The translations under genes and the position numbers were made by a program. A stretch of 32,951 nt of DNA from CAYVXE01 sp964455375 (lineage in GTDB: Bacteria; Zhuqueibacterota; Zhuqueibacteria; Oceanimicrobiales; Oceanimicrobiaceae): positions 1 to 32,951 of the forward strand of contig CAYVXE010000040.1 of NCBI GenBank assembly GCA_964455375.1, given 5' to 3'. A model generated the notes under the pieces. That model had not been told where the DNA came from, searched no databases, and saw nothing but the letters and a program-made list of their open reading frames with translations. Below, piece after piece: positions 8,166 to 16,358 of the stretch. The stretch's first letter is position 1. Every line of letters begins with the position of its first letter.

Positions 8166-8719
8166 CCATTTTGAGCTCTGGTGTTCCGGCTGCGGTTTAA
8201 TTTTCTGGCCTGACCTTTGTACAAAGCCCTGATATGCAAAAAGGTTTCATTATAGATATTTGATTTAAAATCAGGGAAACTGAACGGATATGGTTTGTAG
8301 GTTCCTTTTTCATACCACAACGTTGGGTCGGCGTAAATTCCCTGCCCCAAATAAATTTTCTGACCATTGTACTTTGCCGAAGCCAGGACCACTTTCGCAT
8401 AATCGATATATCCCGGATCCAGGTTCACGGTTCTTTTCCCATGTTTGCGTAAGCTGTCTTCAACTTTGTTGGTAGAGACTTTTAGACCGGCCAACGTACC
8501 CGGATCAATCAATTTTGTCAATGAAACAAATTTTCTGAAAATCGGCCAACCGAGTTCTTCTCTGTAATAATCCGTCATGGAAAATTCAAACTCGGAACTT
8601 TTGTAATCGATTTTACCGAATAGTTCTTCAATGAATCGCACTGCGCTTTCCAAAGATTGGCTTTCATGGTATAAAATGCCAATAAAAAACTTCACTAAAC
8701 TCGGCTCACAAGGTTTCAT
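8162..8719 (-). CDS. DUF4416 family protein
   Basis: A 185-residue cytoplasmic protein. It matches the DUF4416 family as I remember it: PxxVKFFIGILY at the N-terminus, then an acidic FxFxxTDYYxEELG block, FVSLTKLIDPGTLAGLKVSTN, VNLDPGYID, and near the end IYLGQGIYADPTLWYEKG followed by a PFSFPDF stretch. The biochemical function of the family is unknown. The ATG at 8719 is preferred; a TTG 24 bases upstream is possible, and neither has a clear ribosome site. The stop codon overlaps the start of glycerate kinase by 4 bases, so the two are almost certainly co-transcribed. That coupling is the best clue to its role, perhaps in glycerate or phosphoglycerate metabolism (inference). Confidence 0.85.
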   Translation of the reverse strand: MKPCEPSLVKFFIGILYHESQSLESAVRFIEELFGKIDYKSSEFEFSMTDYYREELGWPIFRKFVSLTKLIDPGTLAGLKVSTNKVEDSLRKHGKRTVNLDPGYIDYAKVVLASAKYNGQKIYLGQGIYADPTLWYEKGTYKPYPFSFPDFKSNIYNETFLHIRALYKGQARKLNRSRNTRAQNG

Positions 8720-8770
8720 GTTTGCATAAAAAATCTTGAACAAGATAACAAATTAATATTTCAGAAGTTC

Positions 8771-9943
8771 TCAAGCAGCGAAAATGCTGTTCAGTCGTTC
8801 AATCCCAAGTTTTAACCGTTGCGGTGGCTCGCCCGTAAAGCAGAGCCGAATATACGTTTGAAAATCTTTGCCAAAACTGTCACCTGGGGCCACAGAAACA
8901 CCGCTATCTAAACAGATTTCGATAAGTTGTTCGAAATCCATATTATGTAAATATTTTTCCGCGGAAAAGAAAATAAAGTAGGTCCCCTCCGGTTTTGGAA
9001 AATCGATCTCGAGCTGTTGCACAAATAAATCACGCAAATCCTGATAATGTTCCCGCACGTCCGGTTGCCACCGTTCACGCGTTTTTACCGGCTCAATCAT
9101 CATCTTTTGTGCCAGAGTCGACGGACTGTAAAGCTGGTGCACCATCATCTTGTTCAGGTTTTGGATCACGGATGTATCAGCGACTGCGTAGCCCAAACGC
9201 AATCCCGCAAACATAAACGACTTGGAAAAAGTGAAAATAGTAATCGTCTGTTCGAACATGCCGGGCAATGACGCAACGGATACATGCGGACAGTCGTCAA
9301 ACGTAAGGCCGTCATACGCTTCATCAGAAATGAGCCAGAGACGATGAGATTTAGCAAAATCTGCGATAGCCAGCAACTGCTTTCGGTTCAACACTTTCCC
9401 GCTTGGATTATTGGGGGTGTTCACATAAATCGCTACCGTTTTTTTGCTCAGGAATTGTTCGAGATAGTCCTGAATTTGCAGATCCGGTTCATGAAACAGG
9501 CGCGCATAAAAGGGAACTTCGATGGTTTTACCACCAGCCACGTTAACCATTCCGAAAAAGAATGGCCACGCCGGAGTCAGGATGAGGACCTCATCACCAG
9601 AGTCAATGAGCGACATCATGCTGATACTGAGTGCGTTCGTTGCACCGCAGGTCATCAAAATATTGTCACCAACGACTTGCAAATCATTGTCGGATTTTAG
9701 TTTTTCTGCCAATACTGTGCGAAGTGAATCCAACCCAAATGTGTTGCAGTAGCGATTGTATGCCGGCATTTCCCCCAATTCCGATGAAGAAATTGGCAGG
9801 TCAAATTGAGGCGGTAAATAAGTATCGCCTATATGCAGCTTGATGAGATTCTCACCCTGAGCAGCCATTTTCGCACGATATTTTTCAAAAACAGATCCGG
9901 TAATAAGGGAAACGCGTTTAGAAAAGTCAGGATATTTTGGCAT
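8771..9943 (-). CDS. PLP-dependent class I/II aminotransferase
   Basis: A 390-residue fold-type I aminotransferase, cytoplasmic, using pyridoxal phosphate. Motifs: the substrate-loop YNRYCNTFG (62-70), the phosphate-binding GATNAL (100-105), N175 in NTPNNPSG, D207 and Y210 in SDEAY, the Schiff-base lysine K241 in TFSKSF, R249 in GLRLGY, and a C-terminal YIRLCF arginine that normally binds the substrate carboxylate. Everything needed for catalysis is there. Substrate cannot be read from sequence; aspartate/aromatic or alanine-type activity is typical. It is about 50 bases upstream of the DUF4416-glycerate kinase pair on the same strand, so a serine-hydroxypyruvate-glycerate role is conceivable but unproven. 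It starts at ATG with a weak GAAAGA upstream. Confidence 0.93.
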   Translation of the reverse strand: MPKYPDFSKRVSLITGSVFEKYRAKMAAQGENLIKLHIGDTYLPPQFDLPISSSELGEMPAYNRYCNTFGLDSLRTVLAEKLKSDNDLQVVGDNILMTCGATNALSISMMSLIDSGDEVLILTPAWPFFFGMVNVAGGKTIEVPFYARLFHEPDLQIQDYLEQFLSKKTVAIYVNTPNNPSGKVLNRKQLLAIADFAKSHRLWLISDEAYDGLTFDDCPHVSVASLPGMFEQTITIFTFSKSFMFAGLRLGYAVADTSVIQNLNKMMVHQLYSPSTLAQKMMIEPVKTRERWQPDVREHYQDLRDLFVQQLEIDFPKPEGTYFIFFSAEKYLHNMDFEQLIEICLDSGVSVAPGDSFGKDFQTYIRLCFTGEPPQRLKLGIERLNSIFAA

Positions 9944-10024
9944 AATCGTTGTCTTTCTATTTCGTGCTTGACCGAAAACTCAATTTGACGATAATGTGGT
10001 ACTGTCCACCAAAGCGTCATCCTT

Positions 10025-10094
10025 CACCTTGAGCGTAGTCGAAAGGTAACATAAGTGCTGTAAAATCAAAATGCTTCGACTCCGCTCAGCATGA
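10025..10094. repeat. Dispersed intergenic inverted repeat, copy A
   Basis: Two inverted arms, CACCTTGAGCGTAGTCGAAA (from 10025) and GCTTCGACTCCGCTCAGCAT (from 10073), are separated by about 26 bases. Arms of the same sequence family occur at 19303-19335, 31406-31438 and 31583-31612, always between genes. The shared core is TGAGCGGAGTCGAAGG and its complement. This pattern of short dispersed palindromic repeats is common in FCB-group and related genomes. It lies between the aminotransferase and the barrel gene and could act as a transcription-ending hairpin for the latter. Confidence 0.75.
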
Positions 10095-10217
10095 AAAGTA
10101 TGAGTCGATATGATACTCTTGGGCAGTCCCTGAGCAGTTTTCGTTCAGACATTAATTAAGTTAAGAAGAAAGAGAAAAAATGCAAGCTCTGAAGCTGGGT
10201 TTGATCTTTAAATTTCG

Positions 10218-11372
10218 TTAAAAAAAATACTGGAAATAAGCAAAATAACTACTGGGAAGCTGGCCGTACTCGCTGTCGTTTGCCCCTGTGGTCAGATAGG
10301 CGCTCAAAACAATTTCGACGTTGGTCGCAAGGGAGTAGGAAAACGACGGACCGAGAAGCGTGCTGCCGTCATTCAAATTGAAAATGCTGTAAAAGCTGGT
10401 CCGAAATAACGGGGTGACGGATTTATTTACCGAAACAGCCGCATAATTTTTCCCCAAATTGAAAACATCGCCAGAAAACAACTCGGTTAAATCATAATTC
10501 TTTTTGTTTGACGCACCCTGACCATTGAAATAAAGTTCCACGAATCCATAAATATCACCGGGGAAGTTGTAGTCCGCATTCAAAAGTGCCCGCAAAAAAT
10601 TGGCTCCTGCGTCTTTCCAGGTGTAGGCAAACTCACCGCGAAAACCCGCCCCTCCGATGTAACCGGCAAAATCCCCGCCGATGACTTTATCATCCCGAAA
10701 ATCACCCGCCATAAATGCCACGTCATAGCTGCCAAAATTTGAACTCACACGCAAGGCAGCACTGGATTTAAGTCTTTTGCGCCCGGGGGCAAATGCCGCT
10801 TCAATTTTTGACAGCATCCCTAATGGCAGGGTGCCGTAGACTGCATCCACGCCTTGTTTTTCCTCCAATTCAATGGCAGCCGGATTGAAAGGATTGAGGA
10901 GATCGGTGGGATTCCAAACAAAACCCGTTCCCCAGGCGACGCGTTGTCGCCCGATAGTCACTTCGGAATCACCCAAATAGACGGTGGTAAATGCCCGGAA
11001 AAGTGATTGGCGAACATGGTAATCATCGTTTTTAACAATCTCCATGTCAAGGTCTGCAAACGTAGGGCGCTGAAAACTTTGCCCGAATTTAAAATCCAGG
11101 GTTTTTAAAAAATTACCCGTTTGCAATTCGTTGTCAAACCAGACTTCTGTGTGCAGCACACTGCCCGCATCGACGATTCCTTTCAGTCGAAATCTGGTTA
11201 TATCAAAGAAATATGATTCATCGGTTAAAATAGTCTTCGAGCGAATAGCAAGATTTTTAACATAACCACCCAGGTTCAGAGCGATATCCTGGGCATACAA
11301 ATGAACGGGAATTAACGTAATGAACAAAAAAGAAAGAAGAAAATATGCGGTTTTTAAATTACGCCAATCCAT
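10218..11372 (-). CDS. Outer-membrane beta-barrel protein of the LolCDE-like cassette
   Basis: A 384-residue exported protein. A Sec signal peptide (hydrophobic residues ~9-25, likely cut after A27 in HLYAQD) is followed by alternating polar/aromatic strands throughout, with many G/Y/F-rich turns. The C-terminus, FAYFQYFF, ends in phenylalanine, as outer-membrane barrels do for recognition by the BAM machinery. Segments such as VTIGRQRVAWGTGFVWNPTDLLNPFNP resemble porin-like families (DUF1302-type) often found beside LolA-like/FtsX cassettes. It begins 15 bases after the ATPase stop codon on the same strand and is the last gene of the cassette. It is probably the outer-membrane partner or receiver of the transport system. 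No ribosome site is evident, which fits coupling to the ATPase gene. Confidence 0.8.
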   Translation of the reverse strand: MDWRNLKTAYFLLSFLFITLIPVHLYAQDIALNLGGYVKNLAIRSKTILTDESYFFDITRFRLKGIVDAGSVLHTEVWFDNELQTGNFLKTLDFKFGQSFQRPTFADLDMEIVKNDDYHVRQSLFRAFTTVYLGDSEVTIGRQRVAWGTGFVWNPTDLLNPFNPAAIELEEKQGVDAVYGTLPLGMLSKIEAAFAPGRKRLKSSAALRVSSNFGSYDVAFMAGDFRDDKVIGGDFAGYIGGAGFRGEFAYTWKDAGANFLRALLNADYNFPGDIYGFVELYFNGQGASNKKNYDLTELFSGDVFNLGKNYAAVSVNKSVTPLFRTSFYSIFNLNDGSTLLGPSFSYSLATNVEIVLSAYLTTGANDSEYGQLPSSYFAYFQYFF

Positions 11373-11387
11373 GATAGTCGGGATAGC

Positions 11388-12241
11388 TTAACGGTGGTTT
11401 CTATCTTCTACAATCTGGCCGTCGCGCAAAAGAATCAGCCGTCGTGCCCGCTCCATAACCATGGGATCATGGGTGGAGAAAAGAAAGGTGACTCCCTTTT
11501 TTTCATTCATTTCTTTCATCTTGTCCAGTAAATTCGAGCCTGATTTTGAATCCAGATTCGCCGTTGGCTCATCAGCCAAAATTAATTTCGGACGTGAAAC
11601 CAGCGCCCGCGCCACCGCCACACGCTGCTGCTGACCACCGCNNNNNNNNNNNNNNNNNNNNNNNNNNNNNNNNNNNNNNNNNNNNNNNNNNNNNNNNNNN
11701 NNNNNNNNNNNNNNNNNNNNNNNNNNNNNNNNNNNNNNNNNTTCGGACGTGAAACCAGCGCCCGCGCCACCGCCACACGCTGCTGCTGACCACCGCTTAA
11801 AGCATTGGGACGCCGGTGCATAAGAGATTCATCTATGCCGAGCTCTAAAAACTCCTGCTTCACCCGCTGATGACGCTCTTCTGTGGGCACCCCTTTTAAC
11901 AGAAGCATGAATTCTGCATTTTCTTCTGCATTGAGTACGGGAATGAGATTGTACGCCTGAAAAATAAAACCGAGCGTCTGTAAACGAAACTCCGCCAGCT
12001 CATTGCGATTAAGTTCCGCCAAGTTCTGCCCGCTAACCGCGACGTTCCCGCCGGAAGGTTTGTCGAGACCGCCAATGATATTCAGTAACGTCGTTTTTCC
12101 GGAACCGGAGGGCCCGGCGATGGCGGTGAATTCGCCATTCTCAACCGTGAGCGTCACGCCATTCAACGCCTTCACCGGCACTTTGTTTTTGTCTTCATAA
12201 ATTTTCGTAATGTTTTCGAGTTCAACGATTCTCATCTTCAT
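11388..12241 (-). CDS. LolD-type ABC transporter ATPase, interrupted only by a scaffold gap
   Basis: ATP-binding subunit of an FtsX/LolCDE-type ABC transporter, at the inner face of the inner membrane. Read through the gap the coding region appears broken. If one copy of the 55-bp flanking duplication and the 100 Ns are removed (155 bases), the span becomes 699 bases: exactly 232 codons plus stop, with a continuous frame. The rebuilt protein has Walker A GPSGSGKTT (43-51), Q-loop Q95, signature LSGGQQQR (148-155), Walker B LILADEP (168-174), D-loop NLDS and switch histidine H206 (STHDP). All are intact, and the length is typical of LolD/MacB-type ATPases. It is therefore a functional gene, not a pseudogene. 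It follows the second permease by 55 bases. The start may be this ATG or the one 6 bases downstream. Confidence 0.93.
11587..11796. other. Scaffold gap (100 N) flanked by a 55-bp identical duplication, inside the ATPase gene
   Basis: Bases 11587-11641 recur exactly at 11742-11796, with 100 Ns between (11642-11741). The duplicated stretch codes for the end of the ABC signature region. Collapsing the two copies restores an uninterrupted ATPase frame, which proves the overlap interpretation for this gap and supports it for the gap at 4559-4658. Confidence 0.95.
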
Positions 12242-12296
12242 ACTCTAAGGTTTAATGATACAGCAAAAATACGACCGTTATCTAAGGCGTCACCGG

Positions 12297-13520
12297 TTAC
12301 TCAAACCGGATGGCATCTACGACCTCAAACCTGCTCGCTTTATGTGCCGGATAAAGAATGGCACAAAACACAATCACGTTAATGACCGCCACACCAATTA
12401 AGACGTCGAAGGTCGTTACATCCGGATAGATGATGGCGCCGACCCCAAAGGTGCTCAATCCTTTGGCAAAACTGGAAAGGTCCAGCCCCACGCTCTTCCA
12501 GTAGCCTAATATCAAACCGGTAACGATAAACCCCACAACTGTGCCGATAAATGTAATAAAAAACGATTCAATGTAAAGGATATGCCTAATTTTTTTGGGG
12601 AAAACCCCATTGGCCATCATCACGCCGAATTCATAAATCCGTTCATAAATCACCATTAAGAACGCATTGGCAATACTGAACGCGATGACTGTAAATAAAA
12701 TGACAACTGTAATAACAATTGAAAAGTCATAAAACTTAAGTGATAATTCCAAAAGTTTATTGCGGTCCTGCCAGGTAAGGATTTCATATTTCTTGGTATC
12801 GAGGTTAGCCTTTAAAGCAGTCACCGTCTGTTCCAATTCATATGGCTTTGCCAGCTTAAGGGTAAACGATGATATTTGTTTTTCATAGCCTGCCAGTTTT
12901 TGAGCGGCTTGCAGGTGAATATAAACAAAGGCCTTGTCGAAGTCCGCGCTCGAAGACTTAAACAGTCCGCAAATTCGAAACGCTGCTGAACTGATATTCT
13001 TTTCCAGGTCGGAGGTCATGAGGACGACTTTTTCACCAAGGCGTACATGGAGTTTATGCGCTAGTTCCTGTCCAATAATGATTTCATTTTTACTTCCGGA
13101 GGTTAAATATTGTCCTTGTACTATGGACTTTGATATCGTCGTGATTCTGACTTCCCTTTGCGGAAGAATACCGTTAACAATGACTCCGGCTGCAGATTCC
13201 GTGCTGTTTATCATCCCGTTTAATTCTACCGTCGGTGCTGACGCAATATCCCGAAATGACGATAAAACCCCGGATATTTCCTCGGGTTGTTTAATGGATG
13301 AACGTACATTCGGATTTTCATAAAATCCCTTGGCCGAGATCAAAATATGACCGCCGCGCAAATTAATGGCGCTTGCAATCATTTGATTGAGAAATCCGCG
13401 GCTGAAGGCTGAGGTCCCCAGATAACCGAACACGCCAACTGCGATGGAGGTTATCAGGACCCACGAGCGGCGCGGGTTGCGCCAGATATTCCGCCAGGCG
13501 ATTTTTAACAGAATTTTCAT
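12297..13520 (-). CDS. FtsX-family ABC permease (LolC/E-like), second of pair
   Basis: A 407-residue inner-membrane permease of the MacB/FtsX/LolCE type. The N-terminus, AWRNIWRNPRRSW followed by TM1 (~20-40), is the family hallmark. A large periplasmic (MacB-PCD-like) region of ~220 residues follows, then three TM helices in the last third (near residues 260-285, 315-340 and 365-395), and a C-terminal KASRFEVVDAIR motif that contacts the ATPase. I placed the start at ATG 13520, which gives the same N-terminus as the partner permease. A TTG at 13583 overlapping the previous stop would add 21 charged residues that do not fit the family. It is paired with the permease upstream and the ATPase downstream. 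Confidence 0.92.
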   Translation of the reverse strand: MKILLKIAWRNIWRNPRRSWVLITSIAVGVFGYLGTSAFSRGFLNQMIASAINLRGGHILISAKGFYENPNVRSSIKQPEEISGVLSSFRDIASAPTVELNGMINSTESAAGVIVNGILPQREVRITTISKSIVQGQYLTSGSKNEIIIGQELAHKLHVRLGEKVVLMTSDLEKNISSAAFRICGLFKSSSADFDKAFVYIHLQAAQKLAGYEKQISSFTLKLAKPYELEQTVTALKANLDTKKYEILTWQDRNKLLELSLKFYDFSIVITVVILFTVIAFSIANAFLMVIYERIYEFGVMMANGVFPKKIRHILYIESFFITFIGTVVGFIVTGLILGYWKSVGLDLSSFAKGLSTFGVGAIIYPDVTTFDVLIGVAVINVIVFCAILYPAHKASRFEVVDAIRFE

Positions 13521-13579
13521 TACAGTTTGTTTATCATGTTTATTAAAGTGATTCTCCCATTCTCCAATCTTCCTTCCAT

Positions 13580-14818
13580 TCAAACTTTTCGAAAAGCGTC
13601 AACCGGTGTTAGTTTTGACGCTTTCATAAAGGGAAAGACAAAAGCAATCATCCCAATGACGGCAATTGAAATGAGCGGCTCCAGGAATACCCGGGGCCCG
13701 TCAGAAAATTCAAGATTCTCAATGACAAAACCGTAAGTGGCATAAGCTTCTCTCAGATCCGCCGGTAACGGAATCGTGTTGTGGGTGAGGATTGAAATAG
13801 CCACAAAAGAAATGATCCATCCGATAATAAGTGCCAGCGTAATTTTGAATAAAAATTCAAGAAACAACAGTCCGCTGATCTGGCTGGGCTTCATACCGAT
13901 GGCCTGAATGACCCCAAACTCCCGGGTCCGTTCCAAAACGTTCATCATCACAGCATTAAAGATTTCAATTCCCACGACAATTAAAATAAATGCTAAATAA
14001 ATGGCGCCGCTCACATTATCCACAATAATTATCTGCTCTAATTCCGGCATCATCTGTTTCCATGACAGGACTTCATATTTGCCGCCATCCAACTCTTTTG
14101 ACATTTCTTTGGACAGCGTCGTTGCCTTGCGAAAATCCTCTGTTCGAAAGACGACTTCGGTAATTCCATCGTACAGTGAAAATAGCTCCTGAGCATTTTT
14201 AAGCGACATGATCATTAAGCTGCGGTCGAGATCTGTTTGGCCCACACTCACCAAACCTTTGACTAAATATTTGTCTGCGCCGAGTTGATTGTGATACCCC
14301 TGGGTCAGCACAACCAATGAATCGCCAATATGTAACTGTAAATTTTTTGCCAGCGTCGTGCCGATGAGGACCCGGTGGTCATCATCGTTGTTGAGCTTTT
14401 CTCCGTATCTTACCATGTTTGCAAATTGAGTTAACCGCAATTCCCGTTCCGGCTCAATCCCGACGATTAATGCGCCTGCACTTGCAGAGTCGGACCCCAC
14501 CAGTCCGAAACCCGTTAGCCGCCGCGCAAATCCGGTGAGACGAGGATCTTTCTCAATCAAAGATTGCCAGTTTTGTTCATTAGAATCGAGGGAATAGGAA
14601 AGTGTGTGGTTTTCCTGAAATCCTTTGCGATGAATTTGCAGGTCACCGTTGTATAAACTCACTGCCATGGACTCCATGACATGGTACGAACCGTATTGCA
14701 TCGAACGCGTGATGGCCGCCATCAAAATTGCGAAGGCAATGGCTGCGATCGTAATAATGCTCCGCCGTTTATTTCGCCAGACATTCCGCCATGCCAAATT
14801 TAGAAATACGTGCCTCAT
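13580..14818 (-). CDS. FtsX-family ABC permease (LolC/E-like), first of pair
   Basis: A 412-residue inner-membrane permease. It begins LAWRNVWRNKRRS, then TM1 (~19-40), a large periplasmic domain (~45-260) with MacB-PCD features (GDLQIHRKGF, VLIGTTLAKNLQLHIGDSLVV), three further TM helices (near 268-290, 320-345, 382-402) and the ending MKASKLTPVDAFRKV. Its ATG overlaps the stop of the LolA-like gene by 4 bases (ATGA), so the two are translationally coupled. It is clearly related to the next permease, so the transporter is probably a heterodimer as in LolCE. The MNVLERTREFGVIQAIGMKP segment is the usual cytoplasmic coupling loop. Confidence 0.92.
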   Translation of the reverse strand: MRHVFLNLAWRNVWRNKRRSIITIAAIAFAILMAAITRSMQYGSYHVMESMAVSLYNGDLQIHRKGFQENHTLSYSLDSNEQNWQSLIEKDPRLTGFARRLTGFGLVGSDSASAGALIVGIEPERELRLTQFANMVRYGEKLNNDDDHRVLIGTTLAKNLQLHIGDSLVVLTQGYHNQLGADKYLVKGLVSVGQTDLDRSLMIMSLKNAQELFSLYDGITEVVFRTEDFRKATTLSKEMSKELDGGKYEVLSWKQMMPELEQIIIVDNVSGAIYLAFILIVVGIEIFNAVMMNVLERTREFGVIQAIGMKPSQISGLLFLEFLFKITLALIIGWIISFVAISILTHNTIPLPADLREAYATYGFVIENLEFSDGPRVFLEPLISIAVIGMIAFVFPFMKASKLTPVDAFRKV

Positions 14819-15567
14819 TTTGCCCGTTTCAAAAACTGCTTGGTGAAAATCGATTTTTTGATCGGTTTGTCAAAGACCGCATCGTACAATGTTAGAATGG
14901 TTTTACGTCCCGGTTTTTTGTCCTCAACCAATTCATACGTCGCCGGTAAAACCCGGTTTCCGAATCGTTTGATATTGGAAAACAGAAGGGTGCGGATTTT
15001 TTCATTGCGTTCATTGAAATATTCCGCCTTCACCGGAATATAATCTTTGACCCGTATCCATTCGATAATCTTGTCCCAAACGACGGCAGCATCGGGCTTA
15101 GGTTTGAGCTCCAGCTTGTAGAGGTCTGCACCATCGAGCCGCTCCCGGCCAAGCAGTTTGTGGGTATAATCTTTTACAATACTGGACTCTTTCACCAAAT
15201 CGTCGTTCGTAAAGTCGGAACCCATCCACGATTGCAGCATCATGGACGGCGGAACTTTGATGATGCGGTTGATTTTGGGAATATAATTCCACATTTCTTT
15301 ATGCCGCTTTAGAAAGGTAACCCCTTTCTCTTTTGCGGGAGCCAGCATTAATATAAACGATTTTTCCGTTCCCTCCGACCAGAATTTGAACTTCATTGAC
15401 CGTTTCCACTGCGGACGAATGACCGTCATCGCATACATTCCCTGGTGTGTCTTGCCGCGCAGCAAATCATCGGATTTTTTGATAATTTCGGTGGCTGTCT
15501 CCTGACTCCAAACCATCCCGACGCCGAATCCCAGGATCAGGAAAACCTGCCAAAAAATTTTACTCAT
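14815..15567 (-). CDS. LolA-like periplasmic protein (TP0789-type, outer-membrane lipoprotein-sorting family)
   Basis: A 250-residue exported protein: a signal peptide (residues ~1-21, MSKIFWQVFLILGFG...MVWS) followed by a LolA/LolB-type half-barrel. Recognisable stretches are the opening helix ATEIIKKSDDLLRG, GMYAMTVIRPQWKRSMKFKFWSEG, LKRHKEMWNYIPKINRIIKVPPSMMLQSWMGSDFTNDDLVK, and the later YKLELKPKPDAAVVWDKIIEWI. These mark the family usually annotated as outer membrane lipoprotein-sorting protein, of which Treponema TP0789 is a structurally known member. It lies first in the cassette with an AGGGGA ribosome site and overlaps the first permease gene by 4 bases. The likely role is to carry a lipidated or hydrophobic cargo across the periplasm from the FtsX-type transporter. 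The cargo is unknown. Confidence 0.88.
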   Translation of the reverse strand: MSKIFWQVFLILGFGVGMVWSQETATEIIKKSDDLLRGKTHQGMYAMTVIRPQWKRSMKFKFWSEGTEKSFILMLAPAKEKGVTFLKRHKEMWNYIPKINRIIKVPPSMMLQSWMGSDFTNDDLVKESSIVKDYTHKLLGRERLDGADLYKLELKPKPDAAVVWDKIIEWIRVKDYIPVKAEYFNERNEKIRTLLFSNIKRFGNRVLPATYELVEDKKPGRKTILTLYDAVFDKPIKKSIFTKQFLKRAK

Positions 15568-15650
15568 TTTTTCCCCTTTTAGCTCAAGAAGATACTTGCC
15601 AAAACAGTTCTTAGACCCCGATTTCTGTTATCTGTTTGCCAATTAAAAGA

Positions 15651-16169
15651 TTAGCCAAAATCTTTTCGGGACAGACTAAACGTGCCTACAATACGCTCAC
15701 CTTTACGAACACCTTTTTTGAATTTCATCCCCAATTTACTTAACACCCGGACGGAAATTTTATTCGTCATTTCGGCGATAGCTACAATTTTGTCCAATTG
15801 CAGGGTTTGGAATGCATACATGAAAATCACATTCGCTGCTTCTGTCGCCAGACCCTTCCCACGAAATTTACGATCGATACCATAAAAAAATTCAATTGCC
15901 GTTTGGGGGCTGTTAAAACGCAGGCTGACGAATCCTACGAACACAGGTTTTTCTTTCAAAAAGATGATCCAAAGTCCAAAATCCCGTGCTTGAAATGACT
16001 CTAAACTATTTTTGATTTCCAAAAGAACATGCTCCCTGGATACAGGCTGTCCACCCCAGAGATATTTCTGTAGGTCTTTCTGTGTCCAAAGTTTGTACAA
16101 ATTATCAAGATCTGTTAACTGAACGGGCCGCAGTCTTAGTCTTTGTGTGACGTGTTCAGGCACGGGCAT
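15651..16169 (-). CDS. GNAT-family N-acetyltransferase (RimJ/RimL-like)
   Basis: A 172-residue cytoplasmic acetyltransferase using acetyl-CoA. Features: the typical opening TQRLRLRPVQLTDLDNLYKLW, the beta4 strand AIEFFYGID, the acetyl-CoA pyrophosphate-binding RKFRGKGLATEA (about 100-111) and NKISVRVLSKLGMKF (about 136-150), in which the asparagine is the conserved one of RimJ/RimL-type enzymes. Substrate is unknown; ribosomal-protein N-termini or small amines are typical. The ATG at 16169 is preferred over a TTG 12 bases upstream, because the AAAGGAATTGG tract is too close to the TTG. It lies about 80 bases upstream of the LolA-like gene on the same strand but shows no functional link to it. 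Confidence 0.88.
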   Translation of the reverse strand: MPVPEHVTQRLRLRPVQLTDLDNLYKLWTQKDLQKYLWGGQPVSREHVLLEIKNSLESFQARDFGLWIIFLKEKPVFVGFVSLRFNSPQTAIEFFYGIDRKFRGKGLATEAANVIFMYAFQTLQLDKIVAIAEMTNKISVRVLSKLGMKFKKGVRKGERIVGTFSLSRKDFG

Positions 16170-16358
16170 TTTTTTATCCAATTCCTTTGCTTGCAGAAAG
16201 ACAGACTTTTTTTGCAGAAAAGCAAGTAAATCATTTCAAACATTAAACTGAGAATTTGCAGCCGGAATAGAGTTCTGAAAAGGGATTGAGTTTGCACAGA
16301 ACCGCACATCGTTCGGTGCGAACGAACAATTTGAGAAAAAAACTAATTTTGTGCAGAC

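Noticed and set aside
11572..11793. Apparent breakage or frameshift of the ABC ATPase
   Set aside because: It is explained fully by the 55-bp duplicated contig ends and the N-run; collapsing them restores an intact gene.
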